A DNA stretch of 27,015 nucleotides. Source: an uncultured Treponema sp. (GTDB lineage Bacteria > Spirochaetota > Spirochaetia > Treponematales > Treponemataceae). Shown piece by piece: positions 1 to 6,501 of the stretch (position 1 is its first letter; every line of letters begins with the position of its first letter). Position numbers and translations under genes: made by a program. The stretch is from assembly GCA_937893155.1 (NCBI GenBank), contig CALBGU010000074.1, forward strand, positions 1 through 27,015. Direction: 5' to 3'. The notes beneath the pieces were generated by a model. It was given only the letters and a program-made list of their open reading frames with translations. It was not told the origin of the DNA and searched no databases.

Positions 1-367
1 TTTTATCCGCAAGCCCGTTGAACATATCGCGGATTTCGTAGTACAGGGCTTCATTCTTGTCTTCCACGCGCTCCGTGGGGTGTTGCGCTTTGAGCGCGTC
101 AAAGTCGCGGCGGTTTGCTTCGTACTGCATCTGCACAGCGTCAAGTTCCGTGCGCAGCTTTGGGTAGTATGCTTTTACGCCGCTGTAGAAGTCCATGAGC
201 TTTGTGTTTACATCGTTGATGATTGCCCGCTTCGGCTCCAGGTGGAAATAGAGCGCACCGCCGCCCAAAAAAGGCTCTATGTATCTTCCGCTAAATCTTG
301 GGATATGCTTTTGTATATAGGGAATTTCTTTTGATTTTCCGCCACGATATTTTATTAAGGGTTTCAT
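1..367 (-). CDS. dam: DNA adenine methylase (Dam/D12 class), 5' part only
   Basis: N-terminal 122 residues of a D12-class N6-adenine DNA methyltransferase, which transfers methyl groups from S-adenosylmethionine to adenine in a short DNA target. The start MKPLIKYRGGK is the classic family opening, and IEPFLGGGALYFHL (about residues 30-43) is motif I, the SAM-binding loop. IINDVN (about 51-56) fits the following conserved Asn-Asp segment. The gene runs off the left edge, so the catalytic DPPY motif and target-recognition region are not visible. The ATG at 367 has no Shine-Dalgarno; TAAAAT lies 7 nt upstream of it, so the mRNA may be leaderless. Whether it is a solitary maintenance or regulatory methylase or part of a restriction system cannot be told from here. 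Confidence 0.9.
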   Translation of the reverse strand, partial: MKPLIKYRGGKSKEIPYIQKHIPRFSGRYIEPFLGGGALYFHLEPKRAIINDVNTKLMDFYSGVKAYYPKLRTELDAVQMQYEANRRDFDALKAQHPTERVEDKNEALYYEIRDMFNGLADK

Positions 368-657
368 ACATATAATTTTACAAAAAACTTATCTTTTTGA
401 CTAGCATCTATAAGCATATTCAGTATCTCTTACATATCCTGCAGAAAAAAATATGCGAGAGAAATGCCGTCATTTCGGCTTGGGTGGGGTCGGAAGCAGG
501 GCGAGCGGCAAGTTTTTTTCTTCGTGAATGATTTTTATACTTGCGCTACGGCAAACTGCTCAGTATATCGCTTGTCATCAGAGCAAATTCTTCTATGCGG
601 CAATCATTATTATAATGCACATAGTAAAAAGTCGCGTTTGTTTGGTATAATAAAAAT
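368..657. other. gap between dam and the HEXXH gene, no gene recognised
   Basis: 290 bp between two divergent genes. It should hold the dam promoter at its left end and the orf658 promoter at its right end. A 65-codon open frame at 464-661 has no ribosome-binding site or recognisable motif and overlaps the next gene, so I do not call it. A G-rich stretch near 478-515 is the only compositional oddity. Confidence 0.5.
643..651 (+). promoter_or_regulatory. extended -10 promoter for the HEXXH gene
   Basis: TGGTATAAT is an extended -10 element (TGn plus a perfect TATAAT) with no good -35. The hexamer ends 6 nt before the ATG at 658, which puts the expected transcription start at or next to the start codon. 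Confidence 0.55.
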
Positions 658-1071
658 ATGAAACGCATTTTGTATGTCGTGCTGCAATGCACTTGGGGAA
701 TTGGGCAAACGCTGCTCGGGCTGTTTTTTTTCTTAGTGCACGCAAAAAAGGCACATCACATCTACAAAAACTGTATCGACACGCGCTGGCATTTTTCTGG
801 CGGAATGAGTCTCGGGCTGTTTATTTTCACGCCTGATGATGAAAGCGATTGGGCAAACGAAGTGCGCGTTCACGAATACGGGCATACGTTTCAATCGCTT
901 CTTCTCGGTCCGCTGTATGCTGTCGTCGGCGTGATTTCGGTGTGCTGGGCGTTTCTGCCGTATTTTCAGCGACTGCGAACACAGAAAAATATGCCATACA
1001 CGGCGTGTTTTGTGGAAAAATGGGCGAGCGACCTCGGCGAAAAAATGACGGGTGAAAAGGCGGCGCGGTAA
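658..1071 (+). CDS. small membrane protein with HEXXH metallopeptidase-like motif
   Basis: 137-aa protein I cannot assign to a characterised family. A hydrophobic N-terminal segment (about residues 5-27) looks like a membrane anchor, and a second one (about 82-103) follows the motif HEYGH at 72-76. HEYGH matches the zincin HEXXH pattern: two His zinc ligands plus a catalytic Glu. A Glu at 120 in FVEKWASDLG could serve as the third ligand, as in ExxAxxxG metallopeptidases. A membrane-bound zinc peptidase is therefore possible but unproven, and the protein is short for one. It has no Shine-Dalgarno; the start rests on the promoter 6 nt upstream. queH follows 54 nt later with its own promoter-like sequence. 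Confidence 0.7.
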   Translation: MKRILYVVLQCTWGIGQTLLGLFFFLVHAKKAHHIYKNCIDTRWHFSGGMSLGLFIFTPDDESDWANEVRVHEYGHTFQSLLLGPLYAVVGVISVCWAFLPYFQRLRTQKNMPYTACFVEKWASDLGEKMTGEKAAR

Positions 1072-1090
1072 GGTGTTTCTTTTAGATGTG

Positions 1091-1119
1091 TTGACGAATA
1101 CATAAAAAAAGAGCACAAT
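1091..1119 (+). promoter_or_regulatory. queH promoter
   Basis: TTGACG (1091-1096), a 17-bp spacer, then CACAAT (1114-1119), which ends 6 nt before the queH ATG. The -35 is near consensus and the -10 is weak. No Shine-Dalgarno lies between. Confidence 0.5.
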
Positions 1120-1125
1120 TTTTGT

Positions 1126-1758
1126 ATGCAAAATCAAAAAATAAACTATCAGAACGTTTTAGAAAAAACGCTTTCAACTTTGAACGAAAAAAAATCGCTT
1201 TTGCTTCACGCTTGTTGCGCCCCTTGTTCATCGTATGTCATCGAGTATTTATCACAATATTTTGACATCACCATTTTTTATTACAACCCCAACATTCACC
1301 CCAAAACCGAATACGAGCGCAGATTGCAAGAATTGCGCGATTTTTTGCCGCGATTTCCAAAAGCCGCAGGGATTTCGCTCGTAGAAACGGATTATGAACC
1401 AGAGGATTTTTTTGCGGCAACAAACGTCCGCAACGACCCCGATTTGCAAACCGAACACGAAATGGGCGAACGCTGCCGCAGATGCTATGAATTCAGAATG
1501 CGCCGCGCGTGGAAATACGCCGAAGCACACCATTTTGATTTTTTTACCACAACATTATCTATCAGCCCGCACAAAGATTCCGCAAAAATCAACGCAATCG
1601 GCGAAACATTGCAAAGGGAATCACAGACAAACCTCCAATATCTCTTTTCGGATTTCAAAAAAAAGGCGGGTTTTTTGCGCTCGCTTGAAATCTCGAGCGA
1701 ATACGGATTATACCGCCAAGATTATTGCGGGTGCGTTTTCAGTATGCGAAAAGATTAA
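1126..1758 (+). CDS. queH: epoxyqueuosine reductase QueH
   Basis: 210-aa QueH (formerly DUF208), the cobalamin-independent enzyme that reduces epoxyqueuosine to queuosine at the tRNA wobble position, the last step of queuosine synthesis. The family signature LLHACCAPCSSYV sits at residues 26-38 with Cys30, Cys31 and Cys34. Cys117 and Cys120 (ERCRRCYEFR) and Cys201/Cys203 (DYCGC) are the other conserved cysteines expected to hold the Fe-S cluster and metal site. FYYNPNIHP (51-59) is also typical. Length is normal. No other queuosine gene is in the window. The ATG has no Shine-Dalgarno and lies 6 nt after a -10-like hexamer. Confidence 0.95.
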   Translation: MQNQKINYQNVLEKTLSTLNEKKSLLLHACCAPCSSYVIEYLSQYFDITIFYYNPNIHPKTEYERRLQELRDFLPRFPKAAGISLVETDYEPEDFFAATNVRNDPDLQTEHEMGERCRRCYEFRMRRAWKYAEAHHFDFFTTTLSISPHKDSAKINAIGETLQRESQTNLQYLFSDFKKKAGFLRSLEISSEYGLYRQDYCGCVFSMRKD

Positions 1759-1900
1759 GTTATTTCTTTGGAATATATACATATAAAGACTATTTTCAAC
1801 AAAAATATTTTATAATACATAAAAATTCTGCCGAAAATTTAGAATTTTGGACGTGTTACAAAAGATATGCGGCTGTTATTTCACCTCGACGGTTCTTGTC

Positions 1901-1930
1901 ATTATCGGTTTTGACCCGATAATCTTTTTC
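1901..1930 (+). terminator. candidate intrinsic terminator downstream of queH
   Basis: ATTATCGG (1901-1908) pairs with CCGATAAT (1916-1923) across a 7-nt loop, followed by CTTTTTC. It is 140 nt after the queH stop, which is far, and the U-run is short. Confidence 0.45.
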
Positions 1931-2005
1931 AAAATAGGCTCTTAAAGATAGATTCCCGCGTCAAACACGGGAATAACAAAAAACGAGTCCCCCTGTATTC
2001 AAAAA

Positions 2006-2021
2006 TGTTTCACGTGAAACA
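2006..2021. promoter_or_regulatory. parS: parS centromere site 1
   Basis: TGTTTCACGTGAAACA, the perfect 16-bp palindromic parS consensus bound by ParB/Spo0J, extended by one more pair (2005/2022). It lies 45 bp before argA, adjacent to the argA promoter. ParB loads here and spreads, organising the origin region for segregation. No parA or parB gene is in the window. Confidence 0.95.
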
Positions 2022-2028
2022 TTCCGTC

Positions 2029-2057
2029 TTTATAAAATCAACAAAATCGCGTATACT
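2029..2057 (+). promoter_or_regulatory. argA promoter
   Basis: TTTATA (2029-2034), a 17-bp spacer and TATACT (2052-2057). The -10 ends 8 nt before the ATG with no Shine-Dalgarno. The -35 begins only 8 bp from parS, so bound ParB could touch RNA polymerase. Confidence 0.5.
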
Positions 2058-2065
2058 GGTGCATT

Positions 2066-3400
2066 ATGGAAGTACAAACAAAACAAACTCCGATTCCTCG
2101 CCGCGCCGAGCGAATCCGCGACGTTATCCGCTATATTAGGCGGTTCAAAAATGCAACGGTGGTCATTTATATTGACGATGCGCTGCTTGATTCGCCTCTT
2201 TTCACCAGCCATATTCGCGACATTTGCCTTATTCACGAGGCAGGATTGCAGGTTTTAATTGTGCCCGGTGCGCGAAACAGGATTGACCAAGTGCTTACAG
2301 AGTCAAAAATTCCGTGGACGATACAAAACGGGTGCAGAATCACGGACGAAAATGCAATGCCCCTGATAAAAATGGCGGCATTCGATGTATCAAACCGCAT
2401 TATGACTGCACTGGCTGGCGAAAAACGAACCGCAGTCATCGGGAACTGGGTTCGAGCGCGCGGCAAAGGCGTTCTTGACGGCGTGGATTTTGCAACTTCG
2501 GGCGAAATAGATAAATTGCAGGACGACGCGATTCAAACCGTGCTCAACAGCGGTTTTATTCCCATTTTTCCGTGCATTGGCTGGAGCCAAACGGGCAAGC
2601 CGTACAATATTTCATCGCTCAGTTTGTCAGAACAAATTGCGAGCCATCTTCACGCCGACAAGTTGTTTTTTATGCTGCCGAACACAGAAATCACCAGCCG
2701 CGATTTTATCATTCCCGATTCAATCGGACTTTCAGCGGAAGGTTGCATTCCCGCAATGAACCTTGAAGAACTCGAGATTTTTATGAGCAAAAACCGCAAC
2801 AGCGACAAGCAAATTCTTCAGCTTCTGACGTTGGCGGCTTCGGCGTGCAATGCAGGCGTTTCCCGAGTGCACATTCTGAACGGTTCGATTGATGGAACAC
2901 TGCCCTGCGAGATTTTCAGCAATCTCGGTTCGGGAACAATGATTTATAAATCAAATTACGGCGGCATTCGCGATATGACTCGAGAGGATATTCCCGCGCT
3001 GCTCAATTTGATTCGACCGTTTGTGGACCGCGGCATTCTTTTGCCCCGCACAGAATCGCAGCTGCAAGAGCAATACCCTCATTTTATCGTGTACGAAATG
3101 GACGGCGGTATTCGTGCCTGCGCCGCGCTGGAGCCGTATGATGATATGCAGATGGAAATTGCTGCCGTTGCCGTGGACGAAACGTGTGCACATATCGGCA
3201 TCGGACCAAAATTGATTGATTATCTCATTGACCGTGCAAAAAATCGCGGCGCAAAATGCGTGTTTGTGCTGACAACCCAAACGGCAGATTGGTTCGAGCG
3301 TCTCGGATTTATAAGCGCAAGCATAGAATCATTGCCAGAAAAACGCCGTGCCATTTGGACTCCAAAACGCGGTTCAAAAGTTTTTCGATTGACCTTCTAG
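2066..3400 (+). CDS. argA: amino-acid N-acetyltransferase (N-acetylglutamate synthase)
   Basis: 444-aa ArgA-type N-acetylglutamate synthase, which makes N-acetylglutamate from glutamate and acetyl-CoA, the first step of arginine synthesis. Residues about 25-285 form an amino-acid-kinase fold (VVIYIDDALL, VLIVPGARNRID, FIPIFPCIGW). In this family that fold carries regulation, usually arginine inhibition. Residues about 290-444 are a GNAT acetyltransferase domain with AAVAVDE followed by the acetyl-CoA loop HIGIGPKL and FERLGF near the end. Length matches the E. coli enzyme (443 aa). No other arg gene is nearby. The gene sits between two parS sites. A promoter -10 lies 8 nt before the ATG and no Shine-Dalgarno is visible, so translation is probably leaderless. 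Confidence 0.93.
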   Translation: MEVQTKQTPIPRRAERIRDVIRYIRRFKNATVVIYIDDALLDSPLFTSHIRDICLIHEAGLQVLIVPGARNRIDQVLTESKIPWTIQNGCRITDENAMPLIKMAAFDVSNRIMTALAGEKRTAVIGNWVRARGKGVLDGVDFATSGEIDKLQDDAIQTVLNSGFIPIFPCIGWSQTGKPYNISSLSLSEQIASHLHADKLFFMLPNTEITSRDFIIPDSIGLSAEGCIPAMNLEELEIFMSKNRNSDKQILQLLTLAASACNAGVSRVHILNGSIDGTLPCEIFSNLGSGTMIYKSNYGGIRDMTREDIPALLNLIRPFVDRGILLPRTESQLQEQYPHFIVYEMDGGIRACAALEPYDDMQMEIAAVAVDETCAHIGIGPKLIDYLIDRAKNRGAKCVFVLTTQTADWFERLGFISASIESLPEKRRAIWTPKRGSKVFRLTF

Positions 3401-3448
3401 AACGCAAGCATTTTTTAACTGGATAAACAAACAGTGCCCGCAAAAAAT

Positions 3449-3464
3449 TGTTTCACGTGAAACA
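3449..3464. promoter_or_regulatory. parS: parS centromere site 2
   Basis: A second perfect TGTTTCACGTGAAACA, 49 bp after the argA stop. The palindrome extends to 24 bp (3445-3468). The two copies bracket argA at 1.44 kb spacing. Confidence 0.95.
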
Positions 3465-3474
3465 ATTTCAGCGC

Positions 3475-3519
3475 AAAAAAGAGATGATTTTCTTCAAACA
3501 GAATCATCTCTTTTTTTTT
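3475..3519. terminator. bidirectional intrinsic terminator after argA
   Basis: The A-run plus GAGATGATT (3475-3489) pairs with AATCATCTC plus a T-run (3502-3516) over a 12-nt loop. The A-tract on one side and T9 on the other let it work for both strands. It ends argA transcripts and would stop any leftward readthrough from gyrA. Confidence 0.9.
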
Positions 3520-3645
3520 ATTTGGTGAGTAAAAAAGACGCTCGCATCATACAAAACATATTTCAGCATTTTTTCAAAGGTCATTTTTGGTATCAAAAAA
3601 ATTCAGAGAAGTTTCAAAAGAGATGCTGATAGTATAAGTTCTGTC

Positions 3646-3666
3646 ATTCCGAATTTGTTTCGGAAT
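3646..3666. repeat. REP-like palindrome 1
   Basis: ATTCCGAA (3646-3653), 5-nt loop, TTCGGAAT (3659-3666), preceded by GTC. Together with the next element it resembles dispersed intergenic palindromes of the GTCAT...ATGAC kind seen in many genomes. There is no U-tract, so it is not a terminator. Confidence 0.55.
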
Positions 3667-3689
3667 TTCATTCAAATACTTTTAAAGAG

Positions 3690-3710
3690 ATGCTGAAACA
3701 AGTTCAGCAT
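3690..3710. repeat. REP-like palindrome 2
   Basis: ATGCTGAA (3690-3697), loop ACAAG, TTCAGCAT (3703-3710), flanked by AGAG on the left. A partial copy (AGAGATGCTGA) lies at about 3619-3629, suggesting repeated insertion or decay of the same element type. Confidence 0.55.
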
Positions 3711-3776
3711 AACCAGCATTTTTCGTTCATAAACCTTCCCTATTTTTATCTAAAAACACACAAAAACATATACATC

Positions 3777-3785
3777 TTATCCACA
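3777..3785 (+). promoter_or_regulatory. DnaA box, perfect consensus
   Basis: TTATCCACA matches the TTATNCACA consensus exactly. It lies in an AT-rich tract downstream of gyrA, in the same orientation as the box at 3908. Confidence 0.7.
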
Positions 3786-3907
3786 TTTTTTCAACACAAT
3801 CTATCAACACTTTTTCACCACAAAATTTTACACTATCTTTTTATTTTATAATATTTTACAAATTCATTCGAAAGTCAGCAAATTTGAATTCACTTTTTAT
3901 CCAACAG

Positions 3908-3916
3908 TTATCCACA
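3908..3916 (+). promoter_or_regulatory. DnaA box, perfect consensus
   Basis: Second TTATCCACA, 131 bp from the first. Both are followed by runs of T. They may form a secondary DnaA-binding or titration site, or part of the origin. Confidence 0.7.
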
Positions 3917-3961
3917 TTTTTTCTCAAGTATTTTTATATAAATCCGAAAATAAATTCTCGC

Positions 3962-3996
3962 AAAAAAATGCCCCTGAATAAACAGGAGCATTTTTT
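3962..3996 (-). terminator. gyrA intrinsic terminator
   Basis: On the minus strand TGCTCCTG pairs with CAGGGGCA across a short AT loop, interrupted by one bulge or mismatch, and is followed by a T7 run. It begins 16 nt after the gyrA stop codon. Confidence 0.85.
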
Positions 3997-4011
3997 CGTT
4001 TTTAACTATTT

Positions 4012-6483
4012 TTATTCGTCGTTCTTTTGCGCTTCTTCGTTCGAGGCTTTGTCAATCGATATGACATATTCATCATCGTCAAACGTAAAAATATTTACGC
4101 CAGAAGCCGTGCGTCCCTGCTCGGAAATCCCTGAAACAGGCGTTCGGATAATTTGACCTTTGTTTGTAACGCACATCAGCGTATCGGTGTCTTGCACAAA
4201 GAGCGCGCCTGCAATTTTGCCCTTGCCCTCGGTGTTGCCGAATATCTTCTGCCCGCTTGTGCCTCGCCCGTGAACAGCGAAATCATCAAACACACTCCGT
4301 TTGCCGAAGCCTTTGTCAGACACGACCAAAATAGAACCGCCATCGACATCATTTGAAATGACCGATACGACCTTGTCGCCATCAGACAACTCAATGCCGC
4401 GCACACCAGTAGCACCGCGCCCCATCGCACGAACGCTGTTTTCGGAGCACCGCAACGCCTTTCCGTTCTGGGTGATAATCAAAATGTCGCGATTGCCGTC
4501 CGTGAGCACCGAGGAAATAACTTTGTCGTCATCGCTTTTGAAATTAAGCGCATTCACGCCGCGCGAACGAGCATTTTTGAACTCAATGGTTGAAATGCGC
4601 TTTGCCACGCCTTTTTGCGTTATCATAAAGATGAATTGGTTTTCGCTAAAATCGCGCAACGGCGTAATCGTCGTAATTTCTTCGCCCTCTGAAAGCTGCA
4701 ACAAACTCTTCAAATGACCGCCGCGGCTATTTCTGCTCGACTCAGGAATTTCGTGCGCGCGAATAAAATAGGCACGCCCCGCAGATGTTATGAATAAAAT
4801 AATATCGTGTGTGGAAGCCACAAAAATGTGCTTTACAAAATCGTCGTCAACGAGTTTAGTGCCAGAAATGCCCATTCCGCCGCGTTTTTGGCTGCGGTAC
4901 GTCGTTACCGGCATTCGTTTTACATAGCCTAAGTTCGATATTACCACCACAACATCTTCTTCTTTGATAATATCCTCAGCAGAAATATTGTCTATGCCCG
5001 CAGCAACGATATCGGTTCTGCGCTCATCGCCATATTTTTCGGCAAGCTCATTTGTTTCGGTCTTTATCAAATTGAGGATTTTCTCGTGGTTCGCAAGCAA
5101 ATCACGAAGATACTCTATCAGAGTATTTAATTCAGCAATTTCGTTTTTGAGGTCATCAATCAGCAGATGCGTGAGTTTTTTAAGCTGCATATCCACGATT
5201 GCCTGCGCCTGCACTTCGTCAAAATTGAATCTCGTTTCAAGCGAATTTTTTGCGCTTTCGGTATCGCGGCTTCCGCGGATAATCGAAATCACATCATCAA
5301 TATTGTTAATCGCCGTAATCTGCGCCTCAAGGATATGCGCCCGCGCCAGAGCTTTTGACAGGTCAAACTTCGTGCGCCGCGTAATAACTTGGTCGCGATG
5401 ATTCACAAAATGCTCAATAAGCTGTTTCAGATTGAAAATCTGCGGACGACCATTGGCAAGCGCAAGGTTTATCACGTTAAACGATGACTGCAACGGCGTT
5501 TTTGCAAAAAGCTGGTTCAGCACCAATTTCAAACTTGCACCGCGCTTCAAATCAATCACAATTCGCATACCGATTCGGTCAGAAGATTCATCATTGATTC
5601 CCGAAATACCGTCGATAATCTTGTCGCGCGCAAGCTCGCCGATTCGTTCGCACAAAACGCGCGTATTCACCTGATACGGCACTTCTGTAAAAACGATGGT
5701 TTCTCGCCCGTTTTTGCCCTCTTCCACAACGTAACGACCGCGCACCGTGATTTTTCCGCGCCCCGTTTTGAACGCCTGCATAATGCCAGAACGCCCGTAA
5801 ATGATGCCGCCCGTTGGAAAATCAGGACCTTTCATATACTCTGCAAGCTCTTCAATCGAAATCTCAGGATTGTCAATGTACGCAGCAACCGCAGCAGCAA
5901 TTTCGCGCAAATTATGCGGCGGCATATTCGTTGCCATACCGACCGCAATGCCGTTCGTGCCGTTCGCGAGCAAAAACGGAAATTTTGCAGGCAAAACCGT
6001 CGGCTCTTTTGTGGTTTCATCGAAATTCGGCAGGAAATCCACGGTATCTTTTCCAATATCCGCGACCATTTCCTCCGCGAGTTTTGCCATTTTCGCCTCG
6101 GTATATCGGTACGCAGCCGCTGGGTCGCCCGCAATCGTACCGAAATTTCCCTGCGGCGTAACCACAGGATAGCGAAGGCTAAAATCCTGTCCCAAGCGCA
6201 CCAATGCGTCGTACACAGAAGCATCGCCGTGCGGGTGGTATTTTCCCAACACATCACCAACGATTTTTGCGCATTTTCGGGTTGGTCCGTTGTTTCGCAA
6301 GTTAAGCTCGTCCATCGCGTAAAGGATTCGGCGGTGAACAGGCTTCATACCGTCGCGCACATCAGGCAACGCACGGCTCACAATAACCGACATCGAATAA
6401 TCGATATACGCCCGCTTTACTTCTTGGTCAATCGGCATCGTGATAAGAGTGCCGCCCTCGGGTGTTTTTATTTCATTTTCCAT
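4012..6483 (-). CDS. gyrA: DNA gyrase subunit A
   Basis: 823-aa GyrA, the DNA breakage-reunion subunit of gyrase, which with GyrB introduces negative supercoils using ATP. The catalytic tyrosine is Tyr127 (AAAYRYTEAKM). The quinolone-determining region reads GDASVYD (86-92): the residue equivalent to E. coli Ser83 is Ala88, while the Asp87 equivalent (Asp92) is kept. The C-terminal wrapping domain carries a GyrA box QKRGGMG at 532-538, where the usual final basic residue is Met. I take the ATG at 6483 as start because GGGAG lies 10 nt upstream; an in-frame TTG at 6492 would sit almost on that site. gyrB ends 18 bp upstream, so the two are one operon. Confidence 0.97.
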   Translation of the reverse strand: MENEIKTPEGGTLITMPIDQEVKRAYIDYSMSVIVSRALPDVRDGMKPVHRRILYAMDELNLRNNGPTRKCAKIVGDVLGKYHPHGDASVYDALVRLGQDFSLRYPVVTPQGNFGTIAGDPAAAYRYTEAKMAKLAEEMVADIGKDTVDFLPNFDETTKEPTVLPAKFPFLLANGTNGIAVGMATNMPPHNLREIAAAVAAYIDNPEISIEELAEYMKGPDFPTGGIIYGRSGIMQAFKTGRGKITVRGRYVVEEGKNGRETIVFTEVPYQVNTRVLCERIGELARDKIIDGISGINDESSDRIGMRIVIDLKRGASLKLVLNQLFAKTPLQSSFNVINLALANGRPQIFNLKQLIEHFVNHRDQVITRRTKFDLSKALARAHILEAQITAINNIDDVISIIRGSRDTESAKNSLETRFNFDEVQAQAIVDMQLKKLTHLLIDDLKNEIAELNTLIEYLRDLLANHEKILNLIKTETNELAEKYGDERRTDIVAAGIDNISAEDIIKEEDVVVVISNLGYVKRMPVTTYRSQKRGGMGISGTKLVDDDFVKHIFVASTHDIILFITSAGRAYFIRAHEIPESSRNSRGGHLKSLLQLSEGEEITTITPLRDFSENQFIFMITQKGVAKRISTIEFKNARSRGVNALNFKSDDDKVISSVLTDGNRDILIITQNGKALRCSENSVRAMGRGATGVRGIELSDGDKVVSVISNDVDGGSILVVSDKGFGKRSVFDDFAVHGRGTSGQKIFGNTEGKGKIAGALFVQDTDTLMCVTNKGQIIRTPVSGISEQGRTASGVNIFTFDDDEYVISIDKASNEEAQKNDE

Positions 6484-6501
6484 TACTTCCAAGCTCCCAT
6501 T

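Larger units (their letters stand above)
1759..2065. other. gap between queH and argA with hairpins and a parS site
   Basis: 307 bp without a gene. It holds a terminator-like hairpin (1901-1930), a second hairpin ATTCCCG/CGGGAAT (1952-1958 with 1968-1974), the parS site at 2006-2021 and the argA promoter. The left third (1759-1860) is AT-rich and shows nothing I recognise. Confidence 0.7.
3401..4011. other. 610-bp intergenic region with parS, REP-like palindromes and DnaA boxes
   Basis: Non-coding gap between the convergently oriented argA (plus) and gyrA (minus). From left to right it holds parS 2, a bidirectional terminator, two REP-like palindromes, an AT-rich tract (about 3721-3960) with two perfect DnaA boxes, and the gyrA terminator. 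A 90-codon open frame starting at 3884 runs through the gyrA terminator into gyrA antisense and is not a gene. Confidence 0.8.

Noticed and set aside
464..661. 65-codon open frame upstream of the HEXXH gene
   Set aside because: No ribosome-binding site, no recognisable motif, overlaps the next start and runs through its promoter.
1952..1974. Hairpin ATTCCCG/CGGGAAT as a terminator
   Set aside because: No T-run on either side; more likely a REP-like palindrome than a terminator.
6484..6492. TTG at 6492 as gyrA start
   Set aside because: It would leave almost no space to the GGGAG ribosome site; the ATG at 6483 is correctly spaced.
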